The notes under the pieces were generated by a model that saw only the letters and a program-made list of their open reading frames with translations, was not told the DNA's origin and did not search any database. A stretch of 64,000 nt of DNA from an uncultured Paracoccaceae bacterium (lineage in GTDB: Bacteria > Pseudomonadota > Alphaproteobacteria > Rhodobacterales > Rhodobacteraceae). Both the position numbers and the translations under genes were made by a program. The stretch lies in the NCBI GenBank assembly GCA_934500835.1, contig CAKSTR010000003.1:124001-188000 (forward strand). The letters run 5' to 3'. This document shows, in pieces, positions 1-8,762 of the stretch (position 1 is its first letter; the number at the start of each line of letters is the position of its first letter).

Positions 1-1158
1 CGCGATGCCGCTTTCGCCGAAGCCGGCCAGTTCGCACGAGGGCGGCGTCGGTTCGCTGGTGATGCAGGCAAGCCCGGCCACCGCGGTTTCGATCAGGTCA
101 GGGACAAGGTTGATGTCGGTGTCATAGCTGACGCTGAAATTGGCCGAGTAGCGGTGCAGCTTGCCGGCGTCGGAATAGTTGACCACCCGCGAGACGATGA
201 AATTGTCGTTCGGCACCACGATCCAGCGACCGTCGATCGTCTCGAGAATGCAGGCGCGCGCGGTCATCTTGAGGATGGTGCCCGACTCGCCGCCATCCAG
301 TTCGACATAGTCGCCGACGGTGGTCTGACCTTCCAGCAACAGGATGATGCCCGAGACGAAATTGGCCGCGATCTGTTGCAGGCCAAGGCCGACGCCGACG
401 CCGATCGCACCGCCAAGGACAGCGACGGCGGTCAGGTCGATGCCCATGATCGACATCAGAAGAAGGAAGGCCGCGCCGAAAATTACAGCCTCGGCGGCCT
501 TGCGGGCCAGTTCGCGTGTCGCCGGGCGCAGGTCGTCCTGTGCGCTGATGTAATCGGCGGACTGCCGGTTCGACCAGCCGCCCAGCCAGAAAAGCAGCGC
601 CCCCGCGATGGCGCCGCGGATCAGCGACAGGGCCGAAAACCGGATGTCGCCCAGATTGACCTGCGCTTCGGCCAGCCAGAGCGTCACCTCGTCCATGAGT
701 CCGATGGCGTAAAGTGCTGCGATGGGCAGAAGGACATAGCGGCCAAGGGTCTTCAGGAAACCGTCGGTCAGCACCTGTTGCACCAGCAGCCGCGCGGCGA
801 GGAACAGGAAGACCCGCTTGCCGAACGCGATCACGTCGCCCGAGCCGAAAGTGGCCCGCGTCAACCCCTCGCCGATGGCGGTCAGCCCATAGGCCAGCAA
901 CGGCAGCAAGAGCGGCAGAAAGCGCAGGGCAAAGCGGCGCGCCGTTGCGGTCGGCCCGGTGGCGCCCGGTTTCGGGGTCAGTTTCGGCCCGATGACGGGG
1001 ATCAGCCGCGCGGCCAGCAGCCTTGCGGCAAGGTAGGCCACAGCCAGCAGGGCGAATTGCGACCAGGCGGCTGGCGAGGTCAGCCAGCCCAGCACCTCGT
1101 CCCACAGCCAGTTCAGCCATTCCACCAGCTTTTCGGCAAAGGCGGCTTGTCCCTGCAT
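1..1158 (-). CDS. MscS-family mechanosensitive ion channel (3' end outside window)
   Basis: Predicted inner-membrane channel that opens under membrane tension and releases solutes on hypo-osmotic shock. 386 residues are visible with no stop, so the C-terminus lies beyond the left edge. The first ~230 residues contain several hydrophobic helices. Near residues 240-270 there is a Gly/Ala-rich pore helix (AVLGGAIGVGVGLGLQQ) followed by the MscS beta domain (VGDYVELDG, GTILKMTARA). The ATG at 1158 follows a CAGGAG ribosome site. The extended N-terminal membrane region makes it larger than classical 286-residue MscS, closer to YbdG/MscM-type members. Family is clear; conductance class is not. Confidence 0.9.
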   Translation of the reverse strand, partial: MQGQAAFAEKLVEWLNWLWDEVLGWLTSPAAWSQFALLAVAYLAARLLAARLIPVIGPKLTPKPGATGPTATARRFALRFLPLLLPLLAYGLTAIGEGLTRATFGSGDVIAFGKRVFLFLAARLLVQQVLTDGFLKTLGRYVLLPIAALYAIGLMDEVTLWLAEAQVNLGDIRFSALSLIRGAIAGALLFWLGGWSNRQSADYISAQDDLRPATRELARKAAEAVIFGAAFLLLMSIMGIDLTAVAVLGGAIGVGVGLGLQQIAANFVSGIILLLEGQTTVGDYVELDGGESGTILKMTARACILETIDGRWIVVPNDNFIVSRVVNYSDAGKLHRYSANFSVSYDTDINLVPDLIETAVAGLACITSEPTPPSCELAGFGESGIA

Positions 1159-1302
1159 CCTGTTCTCCTGCCCCGTGGGCGGTGCGATGGGGGTTTCCTT
1201 GCCAAGGATTGCCTGGGCGCGCAAGGGCGGCCCCCGCGCGGCGGATCGCCGCAAATTTCCATGAAGAAACCTGGAACAATCCTTGGAAGGATTCTGCGCC
1301 GG

Positions 1303-1920
1303 CTAGATCATCCGCCGGATCGCCGCCACATGGGCGGGACGGGCGGCAAGCACATCGGCGCAAAGGGCGCGGGCGGTGTCCATCAGGGTCTCGGCCGGGG
1401 CGATGCGGTCGATGAGGCCGAAGGCCAGCGCCTCTTCCGCCTCGATCCTTGCGCCGGCCATCAGGATCAGCTTGGCACGGGCCGGTCCGACCAGAGCGGC
1501 CAGCCGGCCGGGGTCCGAGGGCTGTGGCAGGTAGCCCAGCTTCATCACCGGGTAGAAGACCTTCGCCGAAGGCACCGCGATGCGCAGATCGCAGGCCAGC
1601 GCCATGCCGCAGGCGCCACCGGCCAGCGTGCCGTTCAACGCGGCGATGGACAGGCCGGGAAAGGCGGCGATCGCCCCGGATAGCCGTTCCCACAAGGGCG
1701 AGGTGGCAAGACCGGCGGCCGCTGCCTCAAGGTCCGCACCGGCCGAGAACACCTTGCCCTCGCCGGTCAGGATCAGGGCATGGGCCGCGGCCGCCCCTTC
1801 GACCGCCAGGGCCAGGGCCTCCAGCATCTCGCCCGTCAGCGCGTTGGCCTTTTCCGGCCGGCGCAGGCGGATCACCCGCAGAAGGCCGCCGCCGATGGTT
1901 TCATCCTCGATGCCGATCAT
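1303..1920 (-). CDS. Enoyl-CoA hydratase/isomerase (crotonase) family protein, short and active-site divergent
   Basis: Crotonase-fold protein of 205 residues; the family usually has about 255-260. The CoA/oxyanion motifs are present (SAGADLE near residue 60 and NGTLAGGACGMALACD near residues 95-110). Where hydratases carry the first catalytic Glu (GGGCE) this protein has Gly-Met. The second Glu region (normally PGAGGTQRL) reads LPQPSDPGRL. Either the chemistry differs from water addition (isomerase, thioesterase, decarboxylase) or the activity is reduced. It stands alone between the divergent-side channel gene and the DUF2125 genes, so context does not name a substrate. Confidence 0.8.
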   Translation of the reverse strand: MIGIEDETIGGGLLRVIRLRRPEKANALTGEMLEALALAVEGAAAAHALILTGEGKVFSAGADLEAAAAGLATSPLWERLSGAIAAFPGLSIAALNGTLAGGACGMALACDLRIAVPSAKVFYPVMKLGYLPQPSDPGRLAALVGPARAKLILMAGARIEAEEALAFGLIDRIAPAETLMDTARALCADVLAARPAHVAAIRRMI

Positions 1921-2101
1921 GTGCCCCGGTCCTTCTGTCGCCGCAGGCCCGGTTTAGGGCGGATCGCCGGCCTTCGCAACGCGGCCGCCGGGGGCGCTTT
2001 ACCACAAGGAATACCCGCCCTTTTCGCGCAGCCTTTCCTCTTGCACCCGGGCCGTGCCGGGGACACCATGGCTGCGGCATTGAAAAACCTGGGGTTCGAC
2101 C

Positions 2102-3607
2102 ATGTATTACCGTCTTTCGGGCGCAACTGCGCTTGCCCTGATCCTGTCCGCCCAAACCGGCCTTGCCCTGACGCCCGAAGAGGCTTGGGCGGGCTGGCAA
2201 TCCATGACCACGGCCGCAGGCCAGACGATGACCACCACCGGAACCGCGCGCGAGGGCGATACGCTGGTGGTCAGCGGGATTTCGGTCGGCATGACGGTGC
2301 CGGATGGCCCGGTGATCAGCAGCACCATCCCCGAGGTCCGCTTCCGCGACCGTGGCGACGGCTCGGTCGAGATCATATACCCGGCGGCCTATGACGTGAA
2401 GCTGGCGGACCCTGACGGCACCGGCGGCGCAACGCTTGTCGTGGGACAGGAGGGGCTGTCGGTGATCGGCTCCGGCACGGCAGATGCGCCGAAATATGAC
2501 TTCACCGCGAAGACCCTGACCGTTACGGCCAAGGAGGTGACCGATGCCGACGGCAAGCCGGTCGATCTGACCGGGGGGCTGACGGCGTCGGATCTGACGG
2601 GCAGCTATGTCGCCACCCCGGCCTCGGGCGGGCAAAGCTATGAGTCCAGCTTTGCCGCCGGCAACATGGTGCTGACGCTGAAGGCCAATGAGCCGGAGCA
2701 GAACACCGCCTTCGACATCAATATGACGGTGGCCGAGCCGAAATTCAGCGGCAAGTCGACGATGGTTGACCCGGTTCTGATGCAGTCGGGCAATATGTCG
2801 GCGGCGCTGGCCGCGGGCTTCATGGTCGACGGCAGCTACAGCACCGGCGCCATCGGGCTGAAGGTGGATGGCACGGAATCGGGCAAACCGGGGCAGGTCG
2901 AGGCCAGCATCGCCGGGTCGCAGGCGCATATTGTCCTGAATGCCGACCGGCTGGACTACGGGGCCGGGCTGAGCGCCACCTCGGTCAAGGCTTCGGGCTT
3001 CGACATCCCCTTCCCGGAGGTCAGCGGCGCCTTCGGCGAACTGTCCTATGGCATCGCCATGCCGGTCAGCAAGGCGACCGAGCCGCAGGACTTCTCGGTC
3101 CTGTTCAAGCTGGTCGACCTGACCATGGCCGAGGATCTGTGGGGGATGTTCGACCCGGGTGCGGCGCTGAAGCGCGATCCGGTCACGGTCATCCTTGATC
3201 TTGACGGCAAGGGCGCCTGGGCGGTGGACATCCTTGATCCGAATGTGCAGCTGGACGGGCCCGAACTGCCGGCCAAGGTCTTCTCGCTGGATCTGACGCA
3301 GGTGCTGGCCAAGGCTGCCGGCGCGCAGGTGGCCGCAACCGGCGCGCTGACCTTCGACAATGACGATCTGATGTCCTATGGCGGCTTCCCCTCGCCCGTA
3401 GGCAAGATCACCGTCACGCTGGACGGCATCAACGCGCTTCTCGATGCGCTGGTGGCAATCGGCGCGGTGTCGCAGGACGATCTGATGGGCGCGCGGATGG
3501 GGCTGGCGATGATGGCCAAGCCCGGCGCCGGCCCGGATCAGCTGATTTCCGAGATCGAGTTCCGGGCGGGCGGCAGCCTGTTCGTGAACGGCACCCAGAT
3601 GAAGTGA
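2102..3607 (+). CDS. DUF2125 exported protein, first of a tandem pair
   Basis: Protein of 501 residues with a signal peptide (residues 1-22, cleavage after ALA), so it is likely periplasmic or outer-membrane associated. The mature part begins LTPEEAWAGWQ and is built of repeated beta-rich segments without cysteines. This resembles DUF2125, a Rhodobacterales family of unknown function. The next gene encodes a homologous protein (TPEAVWQLLQ at the mature N-terminus, and the shared ending GxxFxNGxQ(M/I)(K/R)), so the two arose by tandem duplication. No enzyme motif was recognised; a structural or lipid-handling role would be a guess. Confidence 0.8.
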   Translation: MYYRLSGATALALILSAQTGLALTPEEAWAGWQSMTTAAGQTMTTTGTAREGDTLVVSGISVGMTVPDGPVISSTIPEVRFRDRGDGSVEIIYPAAYDVKLADPDGTGGATLVVGQEGLSVIGSGTADAPKYDFTAKTLTVTAKEVTDADGKPVDLTGGLTASDLTGSYVATPASGGQSYESSFAAGNMVLTLKANEPEQNTAFDINMTVAEPKFSGKSTMVDPVLMQSGNMSAALAAGFMVDGSYSTGAIGLKVDGTESGKPGQVEASIAGSQAHIVLNADRLDYGAGLSATSVKASGFDIPFPEVSGAFGELSYGIAMPVSKATEPQDFSVLFKLVDLTMAEDLWGMFDPGAALKRDPVTVILDLDGKGAWAVDILDPNVQLDGPELPAKVFSLDLTQVLAKAAGAQVAATGALTFDNDDLMSYGGFPSPVGKITVTLDGINALLDALVAIGAVSQDDLMGARMGLAMMAKPGAGPDQLISEIEFRAGGSLFVNGTQMK

Positions 3608-3672
3608 CGCGATCGCTGCGGGGCCGGGCGGTGAACGTCCGGCCCTTTTCTGCTGCAAACAGGACCATACGG

Positions 3673-5220
3673 ATGACCCTCCTCCGCCCCGCCGTGCTGA
3701 CGCTGACCCTTCTGGCCGCGCCCGTGATGGCCGACACCACGCCCGAGGCGGTGTGGCAGTTGCTGCAGAAGGGGGCGGGGCCGGCGCTGACCGCGACGAC
3801 CAGCCGGCGTGGCGATGCGCTGGTGGTGACACATGGGCAGGCCGCTCTGGACGATGGCGCGGTGCTGTTGCTGCCCGATTTCACCCTGCGCCAACTGCCG
3901 GACGGTGCCGTTGCGCTGGAACTGCCACCGCGCTTCCCGCTGGTGCTGGACCTGCCCCAGAAGCCCGGCGACCCTGACAAGCTGACCCTGCAGGTGGCCG
4001 CCCCGGACCTGTCGATCCTGCTTCGTGACATCGGGCCCGAGGCGGTGGATTTCAGCCTCAGGGCAGGCTCGGTCTCTGCTTCGCTTGATCCGCTGGCGCC
4101 TACGCTGGGCGTGAAAGCGCCGCGGGACCTGTTCCTTGCGCTGGCCGCCGCCGATCTGACGCTGGAGTGGAAAAGCAACCTGCCCGAACGCGAGGAGGCC
4201 TTCGCCAAGGCGGCTGTGGGCCTTGGCACACTGCATCTGGAGATGCGGATCGATCTGCCCGAGGAACAGACACAAGGCAGTTTCGCCATCGACCTTTCGG
4301 CGGTGAAGGCCGATCTGGACGGCTTCATGCCCGCCGGCGGGATCGAGGCGCTGGAGCGGATGGAGACCGCCGATGGTCCGCAACTGGTTCCGCTTCTGGC
4401 GCTGCTGGATCAGGGGATGCGGCTGCAGGCGGCGCTGGAGCACGGGCCGCTGGCCTTCGTGATCGATATGCCGAAGGCACCGGATGGGCCGGTCGCCACG
4501 GACATGCGGCTGGCTTCAGGCGATGCGCAGGCGCGCTTCGACCGCAACGGCGGGGCCTATGATTTCGGTGCCAAGGGGGTTGCGATGACCTTCCGGGGCG
4601 ACACGCCGGAACTGCCGCTGGATGAATTCGCGCTGTCGGCCGATGAATTGCGCTACGGGGTGCAGGTTGGCCTTCCCACCGATGTGGTGACCGCGCCGGA
4701 GTGGTCGCTGCTGTACCGTTTTGCCGGGATCACCGTCTCGGACGAGCTTCTGGATCTGGCCGATCCCGGCCGCATCCTGCCGCGTGATCCGATGTCATTG
4801 ATACTGGACGCCAGGGGAACCTACCGGCCCGATCCACGCCTGCTTGCCGGGGGCTGGGTGCCGGGACCGAAGGACCTGCCGGTGACAGAGGCAACCGTGA
4901 CCCTGACCGAGGCGTTGGTCGAAGGGGCGGGGCTGCGGGTGGAAGGGGCGGGCGATCTTGCCTTCGATTTCAGTGACCGCAGCCGCTACATCGACGAAAC
5001 CCCGGTGCCCGAAGGCAAGCTTTCCTTCCTGACCATCGGGGCCAACACGCTGATCGAACGGCTTGTCTCGCTGGGGCTTGTCGGGTCCGATGAGCTTTCC
5101 GGTCTGCGCTTTGGCTTGATGTTCCTGGGCCGGCCGGTGCCGGGGCAGGAGGATCATCTGGCGACCGATCTGGAGTTCAAGGCCGGCGCCTTCTTCCTGA
5201 ACGGCCAGAAGATCCGCTGA
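3673..5220 (+). CDS. DUF2125 exported protein, second of a tandem pair
   Basis: Paralogue of the preceding gene, 515 residues when started at the ATG that opens a good signal peptide (MTLLRPAVLTLTLLAAPVMA, mature end DTTPEAVW). An earlier in-frame ATG at 3604 adds 23 residues that are charged and spoil the signal peptide, so 3673 is preferred. It lies 65 bp after its neighbour and is probably cotranscribed. The C-terminus (KAGAFFLNGQKIR) mirrors that of the first copy (RAGGSLFVNGTQMK). Function unknown; the duplication suggests paired or redundant envelope proteins. Confidence 0.78.
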   Translation: MTLLRPAVLTLTLLAAPVMADTTPEAVWQLLQKGAGPALTATTSRRGDALVVTHGQAALDDGAVLLLPDFTLRQLPDGAVALELPPRFPLVLDLPQKPGDPDKLTLQVAAPDLSILLRDIGPEAVDFSLRAGSVSASLDPLAPTLGVKAPRDLFLALAAADLTLEWKSNLPEREEAFAKAAVGLGTLHLEMRIDLPEEQTQGSFAIDLSAVKADLDGFMPAGGIEALERMETADGPQLVPLLALLDQGMRLQAALEHGPLAFVIDMPKAPDGPVATDMRLASGDAQARFDRNGGAYDFGAKGVAMTFRGDTPELPLDEFALSADELRYGVQVGLPTDVVTAPEWSLLYRFAGITVSDELLDLADPGRILPRDPMSLILDARGTYRPDPRLLAGGWVPGPKDLPVTEATVTLTEALVEGAGLRVEGAGDLAFDFSDRSRYIDETPVPEGKLSFLTIGANTLIERLVSLGLVGSDELSGLRFGLMFLGRPVPGQEDHLATDLEFKAGAFFLNGQKIR

Positions 5221-5321
5221 TCCAGGACCCCGGCCCGGCCTTGCGCCGCGCCGGGGCCGGGATTACCTCAGACCCCTGCAAGGACGGGTCCAGGGATGGG
5301 CCCAAAGACCGGAGCCCGCCG

Positions 5322-6665
5322 ATGACCGCCTCGCTTCCCGCCCTGACCGAAGCCCTTCTGGCCGCCGCCCGCAAGGCGGGGGCCGACTCTGCCGATGCGC
5401 TTGCGGTTTCGGGTCAGTCCCTGACCGTGGATCTGCGGCAGGGCGCGCTTGAACAGGCCGAACGCGCCGAGGGCACCGAGATCGGGCTGCGCGTGCTGAT
5501 CGGGCGGCGGCAGGCTTGCGTTTCGGCCTCGGACATCTCGGCCGCGACCATCTCGGCCCTGGCCGAGCGCGCCGTCGCCATGGCGCGCGAAGCCCCCGAA
5601 GACCCCACCGCCGGGCTGGCGGACCCGTCGCAACTGACCGACCGCCGCGATGCCGGCGGGCTGGACCTTTGCGACCCCTCGCCCGAACCTTCCGCAGCCC
5701 GGCTGGAGGCCGCCGCCCGGGCGGCCGAGGCAGGGGCGCTGGCGGCAAAGGGCATCACCCAGGTGGAAACCTCGGCCACATGGTCGCGGCGCGAGATGCA
5801 TCTGGCGGCCAGCAACGGCTTTGCCGGGGGCTATGCCCGCAGCTCGCATTCGCTGTCTGCCGTTGCCTTCTGCGGCAGCGGCACCGCGATGGAGCGCGAC
5901 ATCGCCGGCGAGGGCCGCATCTACGCCGCCGACATGCCTTCGGACGAGGGGATCGGCCAGCTGGCGGCGGAACGTGCGCTGGCCCGGCTGGGTGCGGTGA
6001 AGCCGCCGACCGGGCATTTCCCGGTGCTGTACGACGAAAGGGTCGCCGCCTCGCTGATCGGCCATCTTCTGTCGGCGATCAACGGCACGGCGATCGCGCG
6101 CGGGGCCAGCTGGGCGGGCGGGCTGATGGACCAGCCGGTGCTGCCCGACGGCATCGCGCTGACCGAGGATCCGCACCGGGTGCGGATCGGCGCCTCGCGC
6201 CCCTTCGATGCCGAGGGGCTGGCGACCGCGCCGAAGGCGCTGGTTCAGGACGGTGTGCTGAAATCCTGGGTGCTGGACCTTGCGACCGCCCGCAAGCTGG
6301 GGCTGGCCTCGACCGGCAATGCCGCGCGGGGAACCGCCGCGCCGCCCTCGCCCTCGACCACCTGCATCGACCTGACGCAAGGCGGGCAAAGCCGGGACGA
6401 CCTGCTGGCGGCGATGGGGACGGGGCTGCTGGTCACCTCGATGATCGGGTCGACCATCAATGCCACGACGGGGGACTATTCGCGCGGCGCCTCGGGCTGG
6501 TGGGTCGAGGGTGGCCAGCTGAAGTATCCGGTGCACGAATGCACCATTGCCGGGAATCTGAAGGACATGCTGCGCCGGATCGTCCCGGCCAATGACGCGC
6601 GCGACCATCTGTCGTTCCGGGTGCCCTCGCTTCTGGTCGAAGGGCTGACGATTGCAGGAAGCTGA
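5322..6665 (+). CDS. pmbA: TldD/PmbA family metalloprotease-like protein, PmbA (TldE) type
   Basis: 447 residues, the size of E. coli PmbA/TldE. In enterobacteria TldD and TldE form a protease that matures microcin B17 and degrades unfolded peptides such as CcdA. This protein lacks the HExxxH metal motif carried by TldD, as expected of the TldE partner. It keeps family landmarks such as the central glycine-rich LIGHLLSAINGTAIARG segment and the C-terminal INATTGDYSRGASGWW region. The ATG at 5322 is chosen because GGAG lies 7 nt upstream; longer in-frame starts add a charged, non-conserved tail. A TldD partner is not in the window. Confidence 0.9.
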   Translation: MTASLPALTEALLAAARKAGADSADALAVSGQSLTVDLRQGALEQAERAEGTEIGLRVLIGRRQACVSASDISAATISALAERAVAMAREAPEDPTAGLADPSQLTDRRDAGGLDLCDPSPEPSAARLEAAARAAEAGALAAKGITQVETSATWSRREMHLAASNGFAGGYARSSHSLSAVAFCGSGTAMERDIAGEGRIYAADMPSDEGIGQLAAERALARLGAVKPPTGHFPVLYDERVAASLIGHLLSAINGTAIARGASWAGGLMDQPVLPDGIALTEDPHRVRIGASRPFDAEGLATAPKALVQDGVLKSWVLDLATARKLGLASTGNAARGTAAPPSPSTTCIDLTQGGQSRDDLLAAMGTGLLVTSMIGSTINATTGDYSRGASGWWVEGGQLKYPVHECTIAGNLKDMLRRIVPANDARDHLSFRVPSLLVEGLTIAGS

Positions 6666-7431
6666 CGATCTTGCCCTGCTGGAGGCGGCGGTCCGCTCGG
6701 CCGGCGAGATCGCCCTGCGCTACTGGCGCAAGGCTCCGAAATCCTGGGACAAGGGCGGCGATGCCGGCCCGGTCTCCGAGGCCGATCTGGCGGTGAATGC
6801 GGCGCTTGAGGCGGGCTTGCGCGCCGCCCGTCCCGGATATGGCTGGCTGTCGGAGGAAAGCACGGACGGGCCCGACCGGCTGGCGGCGGAGCGGGTCTTC
6901 ATCCTTGACCCCATCGACGGCACAAGGGCCTATCTGGCCGGGGAAGAGAACTTCGCCTTGTCTTTGGCGGTGGTGCAGGCGGGGCGGCCGGTCGCGGCCG
7001 TGGTCTACCTGCCCGCCAAGCCCCGGCTTTACGCGGCAACCGCCAGCGGCCCGGCGTTGCGCGATGGCCAGCCCATCAGGTGCAGCCCGAGGACGGAGCT
7101 GACCGGGGCCGAGGTTCTGTCGAACCGGGCCGCCCTTGCGCCCGAACTCTGGCCGCGCGGCGTCCCGGATGTGAAGCGCACGTTCCGCGCCTCCATCGCC
7201 TATCGGCTGTGCCTTGCCGCCGAGGGCCGTTTCGACGCCATGCTGACCCTGCGCCCGACGTGGGAATGGGATATCGCCGCCGGGGCGCTGATCGCCGGGC
7301 GGGCCGGCTGCGTGGTGTCCGATCCCGAGGGCCGGCCGATCCCCCTGAACGCCGCCGATCCCCGAGCCAGCGGCATCATCGCGGCCAACCCGGCGCTGCA
7401 TGGCGCCCTGATCGCGGCGCGGCGCCCCTGA
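6652..7431 (+). CDS. cysQ: Inositol monophosphatase family, 3'(2'),5'-bisphosphate nucleotidase (CysQ-like)
   Basis: Li-sensitive, Mg-dependent phosphatase of 259 residues. The metal-binding signature is present: SEEST near residue 68, DPIDGTRAYLAGEENFA near residues 87-104, and WEWDIAAG near residue 205. CysQ members hydrolyse 3'-phosphoadenosine-5'-phosphate (PAP), a by-product of sulfate assimilation. The start is TTG at 6652, overlapping the pmbA stop by 14 nt, which implies translational coupling; no ATG lies in frame before the conserved region. A general inositol phosphatase role cannot be excluded from sequence alone. Confidence 0.85.
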   Translation: MQEADDLALLEAAVRSAGEIALRYWRKAPKSWDKGGDAGPVSEADLAVNAALEAGLRAARPGYGWLSEESTDGPDRLAAERVFILDPIDGTRAYLAGEENFALSLAVVQAGRPVAAVVYLPAKPRLYAATASGPALRDGQPIRCSPRTELTGAEVLSNRAALAPELWPRGVPDVKRTFRASIAYRLCLAAEGRFDAMLTLRPTWEWDIAAGALIAGRAGCVVSDPEGRPIPLNAADPRASGIIAANPALHGALIAARRP

Positions 7432-7512
7432 AACGCCGGATGCAAAGGAGCGGCTGCCGCCGCGAGCCTTTTTGGTCTGGATGCCCGAAGCGCCGTTGGC
7501 TGGCGTTTAAAC

Positions 7513-7559
7513 TGGGGGCTTCACCCCCAAACCCCGAGGATATTTCGACCAAAGTGAAG
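7513..7559 (+). repeat. 3'-end element: G-rich hairpin plus GGATATTT box (copy 1)
   Basis: A stem TGGGGG/CCCCCA with loop CTTCA (7513-7529) is followed by AACCCCGA and then the box GGATATTT-CGACCAAAGTGAAG (7538-7559). It lies 81 bp downstream of the CysQ stop, on the same strand. The arrangement recurs near 55606-55663 and at 62349-62451, with box-only copies at 47932-47994. Confidence 0.75.
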
Positions 7560-7664
7560 GGACATTGGCTTTGCGCAAATGGCAGCGGGCAGTGAGGGTT
7601 CTTGCTGGATGTGGCTTGAACCTGGGCAGGGGGAAACGGCTGGCGTCTGACGGGCGATCCGCCG

Positions 7665-8624
7665 TCAGCCGCCCGCGATGATCTCGGCCTGGCGCACGAT
7701 CACCTCGGCCTGACGCATCGAGGCGATGTCGACGAGGCGCCCCTTGTAGACCGCGGCGCCCTGGCCGGCGGCTTTGGCCTCTTCCATCGCCGCGAGGATT
7801 TCGCGGGCCTCGGTCACTGCGGCTTCGGAGGGAGTAAAGACCTCGTTGGCCAGCGCGACCTGTTTCGGGTGGATCGCCCATTTGCCGACCATGCCAAGCG
7901 TGGCGGACCGGCGGGCCTGTGCGCGGAAGCCTTCGTCATCGCCGAAATCGCCGAACGGGCCGTCCACCGGCAGCACGCCATGGGTGCGGCAGGCGGCGAC
8001 GATGGCGGCCTGGGCCCAGTGCCAGGGGTCGGACCAGTATTTCGCCCCCTCGCGGTGCATGTAGTAATTCTCCTGCGTCCCCCCGATGCCGGTGGTCTGC
8101 ATTCCCATCGAGGCGGCGAAATCCGCGGCACCGAGGCTCATCGCCTGCAGGCGGGGGCTGGAGGCGGCGATCTCCTCGACATGGGCGATGCCGGCGGCGG
8201 TTTCGATGATGACCTCAAGGCTGATCGGTTTTTGCCGGCCCTTGGCGCGCTCGATGGCGGTGACCAGCGCATCGACGGCATAGACATCGGCGGCGCAGCC
8301 CACCTTCGGGATCATGATCTGGTCGATCCCCGGTCCGGCCTGTTCCAGCACCTGCACCACGTCCTGATACCAATAGGGCGTGTCCAGCCCGTTGATCCGC
8401 ACCGACAGGGTCTTTTTCCCCCAGTCGATGGTGTTGATGGCTTCGATGATATTCAGCCGTGCCTGCGGTTTGTCGGCCGGGGCCACCGAATCCTCGAGAT
8501 CCAGATTGATCACATCCGCCGCCGAGGCCGCCATCTTCTCGAAAAGCGCGGGTCGGGAGCCGGGGCCGAACAGCTGGCAGCGGTTGGGGCGGGCGGCGGG
8601 GCTGGGCTGGATGCGGAAGCTCAT
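7665..8624 (-). CDS. mcl1: L-malyl-CoA/beta-methylmalyl-CoA lyase
   Basis: HpcH/HpaI-citrate lyase beta family, 319 residues. It cleaves beta-methylmalyl-CoA to glyoxylate plus propionyl-CoA and L-malyl-CoA to glyoxylate plus acetyl-CoA in the ethylmalonyl-CoA pathway for acetate assimilation. The protein is close to my recollection of Rhodobacter sphaeroides Mcl1: CQLFGPGSRPALFEKM near residue 16, NLDLEDSVAP with metal/CoA acids, VIIETAAGIAHVEEIA with the metal Glu, SLGAADFAASMG, and GKWAIHPKQV. Start is ATG 8624; longer upstream reading runs through the divergent gene. It faces the epimerase gene across 138 bp. Other ethylmalonyl-CoA genes are not in the window. Confidence 0.95.
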   Translation of the reverse strand: MSFRIQPSPAARPNRCQLFGPGSRPALFEKMAASAADVINLDLEDSVAPADKPQARLNIIEAINTIDWGKKTLSVRINGLDTPYWYQDVVQVLEQAGPGIDQIMIPKVGCAADVYAVDALVTAIERAKGRQKPISLEVIIETAAGIAHVEEIAASSPRLQAMSLGAADFAASMGMQTTGIGGTQENYYMHREGAKYWSDPWHWAQAAIVAACRTHGVLPVDGPFGDFGDDEGFRAQARRSATLGMVGKWAIHPKQVALANEVFTPSEAAVTEAREILAAMEEAKAAGQGAAVYKGRLVDIASMRQAEVIVRQAEIIAGG

Positions 8625-8676
8625 GACTCTCTCGGGCAAGGAAATTACGCAGACTCTTGGTAATCGGGTTAGATTA

Positions 8677-8694
8677 TTGCGCGCCGCAGTGCAA
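8677..8694. promoter_or_regulatory. Imperfect inverted repeat between mcl1 and the epimerase gene
   Basis: TTGCGC-GCCGCA-GTGCAA forms an inverted repeat (TTGCRC, N6, GTGCAA with one mismatch) about 55 bp upstream of the mcl1 start and about 70 bp upstream of the divergent gene. The position suits an operator for a carbon-metabolism regulator. Assignment to a named factor is not possible from sequence. Confidence 0.3.
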
Positions 8695-8762
8695 CATTCG
8701 TTTTGCGCCTGCAGCATCGGTGACGGCTTCCCGCAATCCGCCCGGCCCGATAGAGTCTGACC

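Noticed and set aside
122-1693. Long open frames on both strands across the channel and crotonase genes
   Set aside because: They encode Arg/Pro/Gly-rich low-complexity protein and overlap two well-supported genes; they result from high GC at third codon positions.
5229-5263. Terminator between the second DUF2125 gene and pmbA
   Set aside because: CCCGGCCC and GGGCCGGG can pair, but there is no T tract and the arms are part of generally GC-rich sequence.
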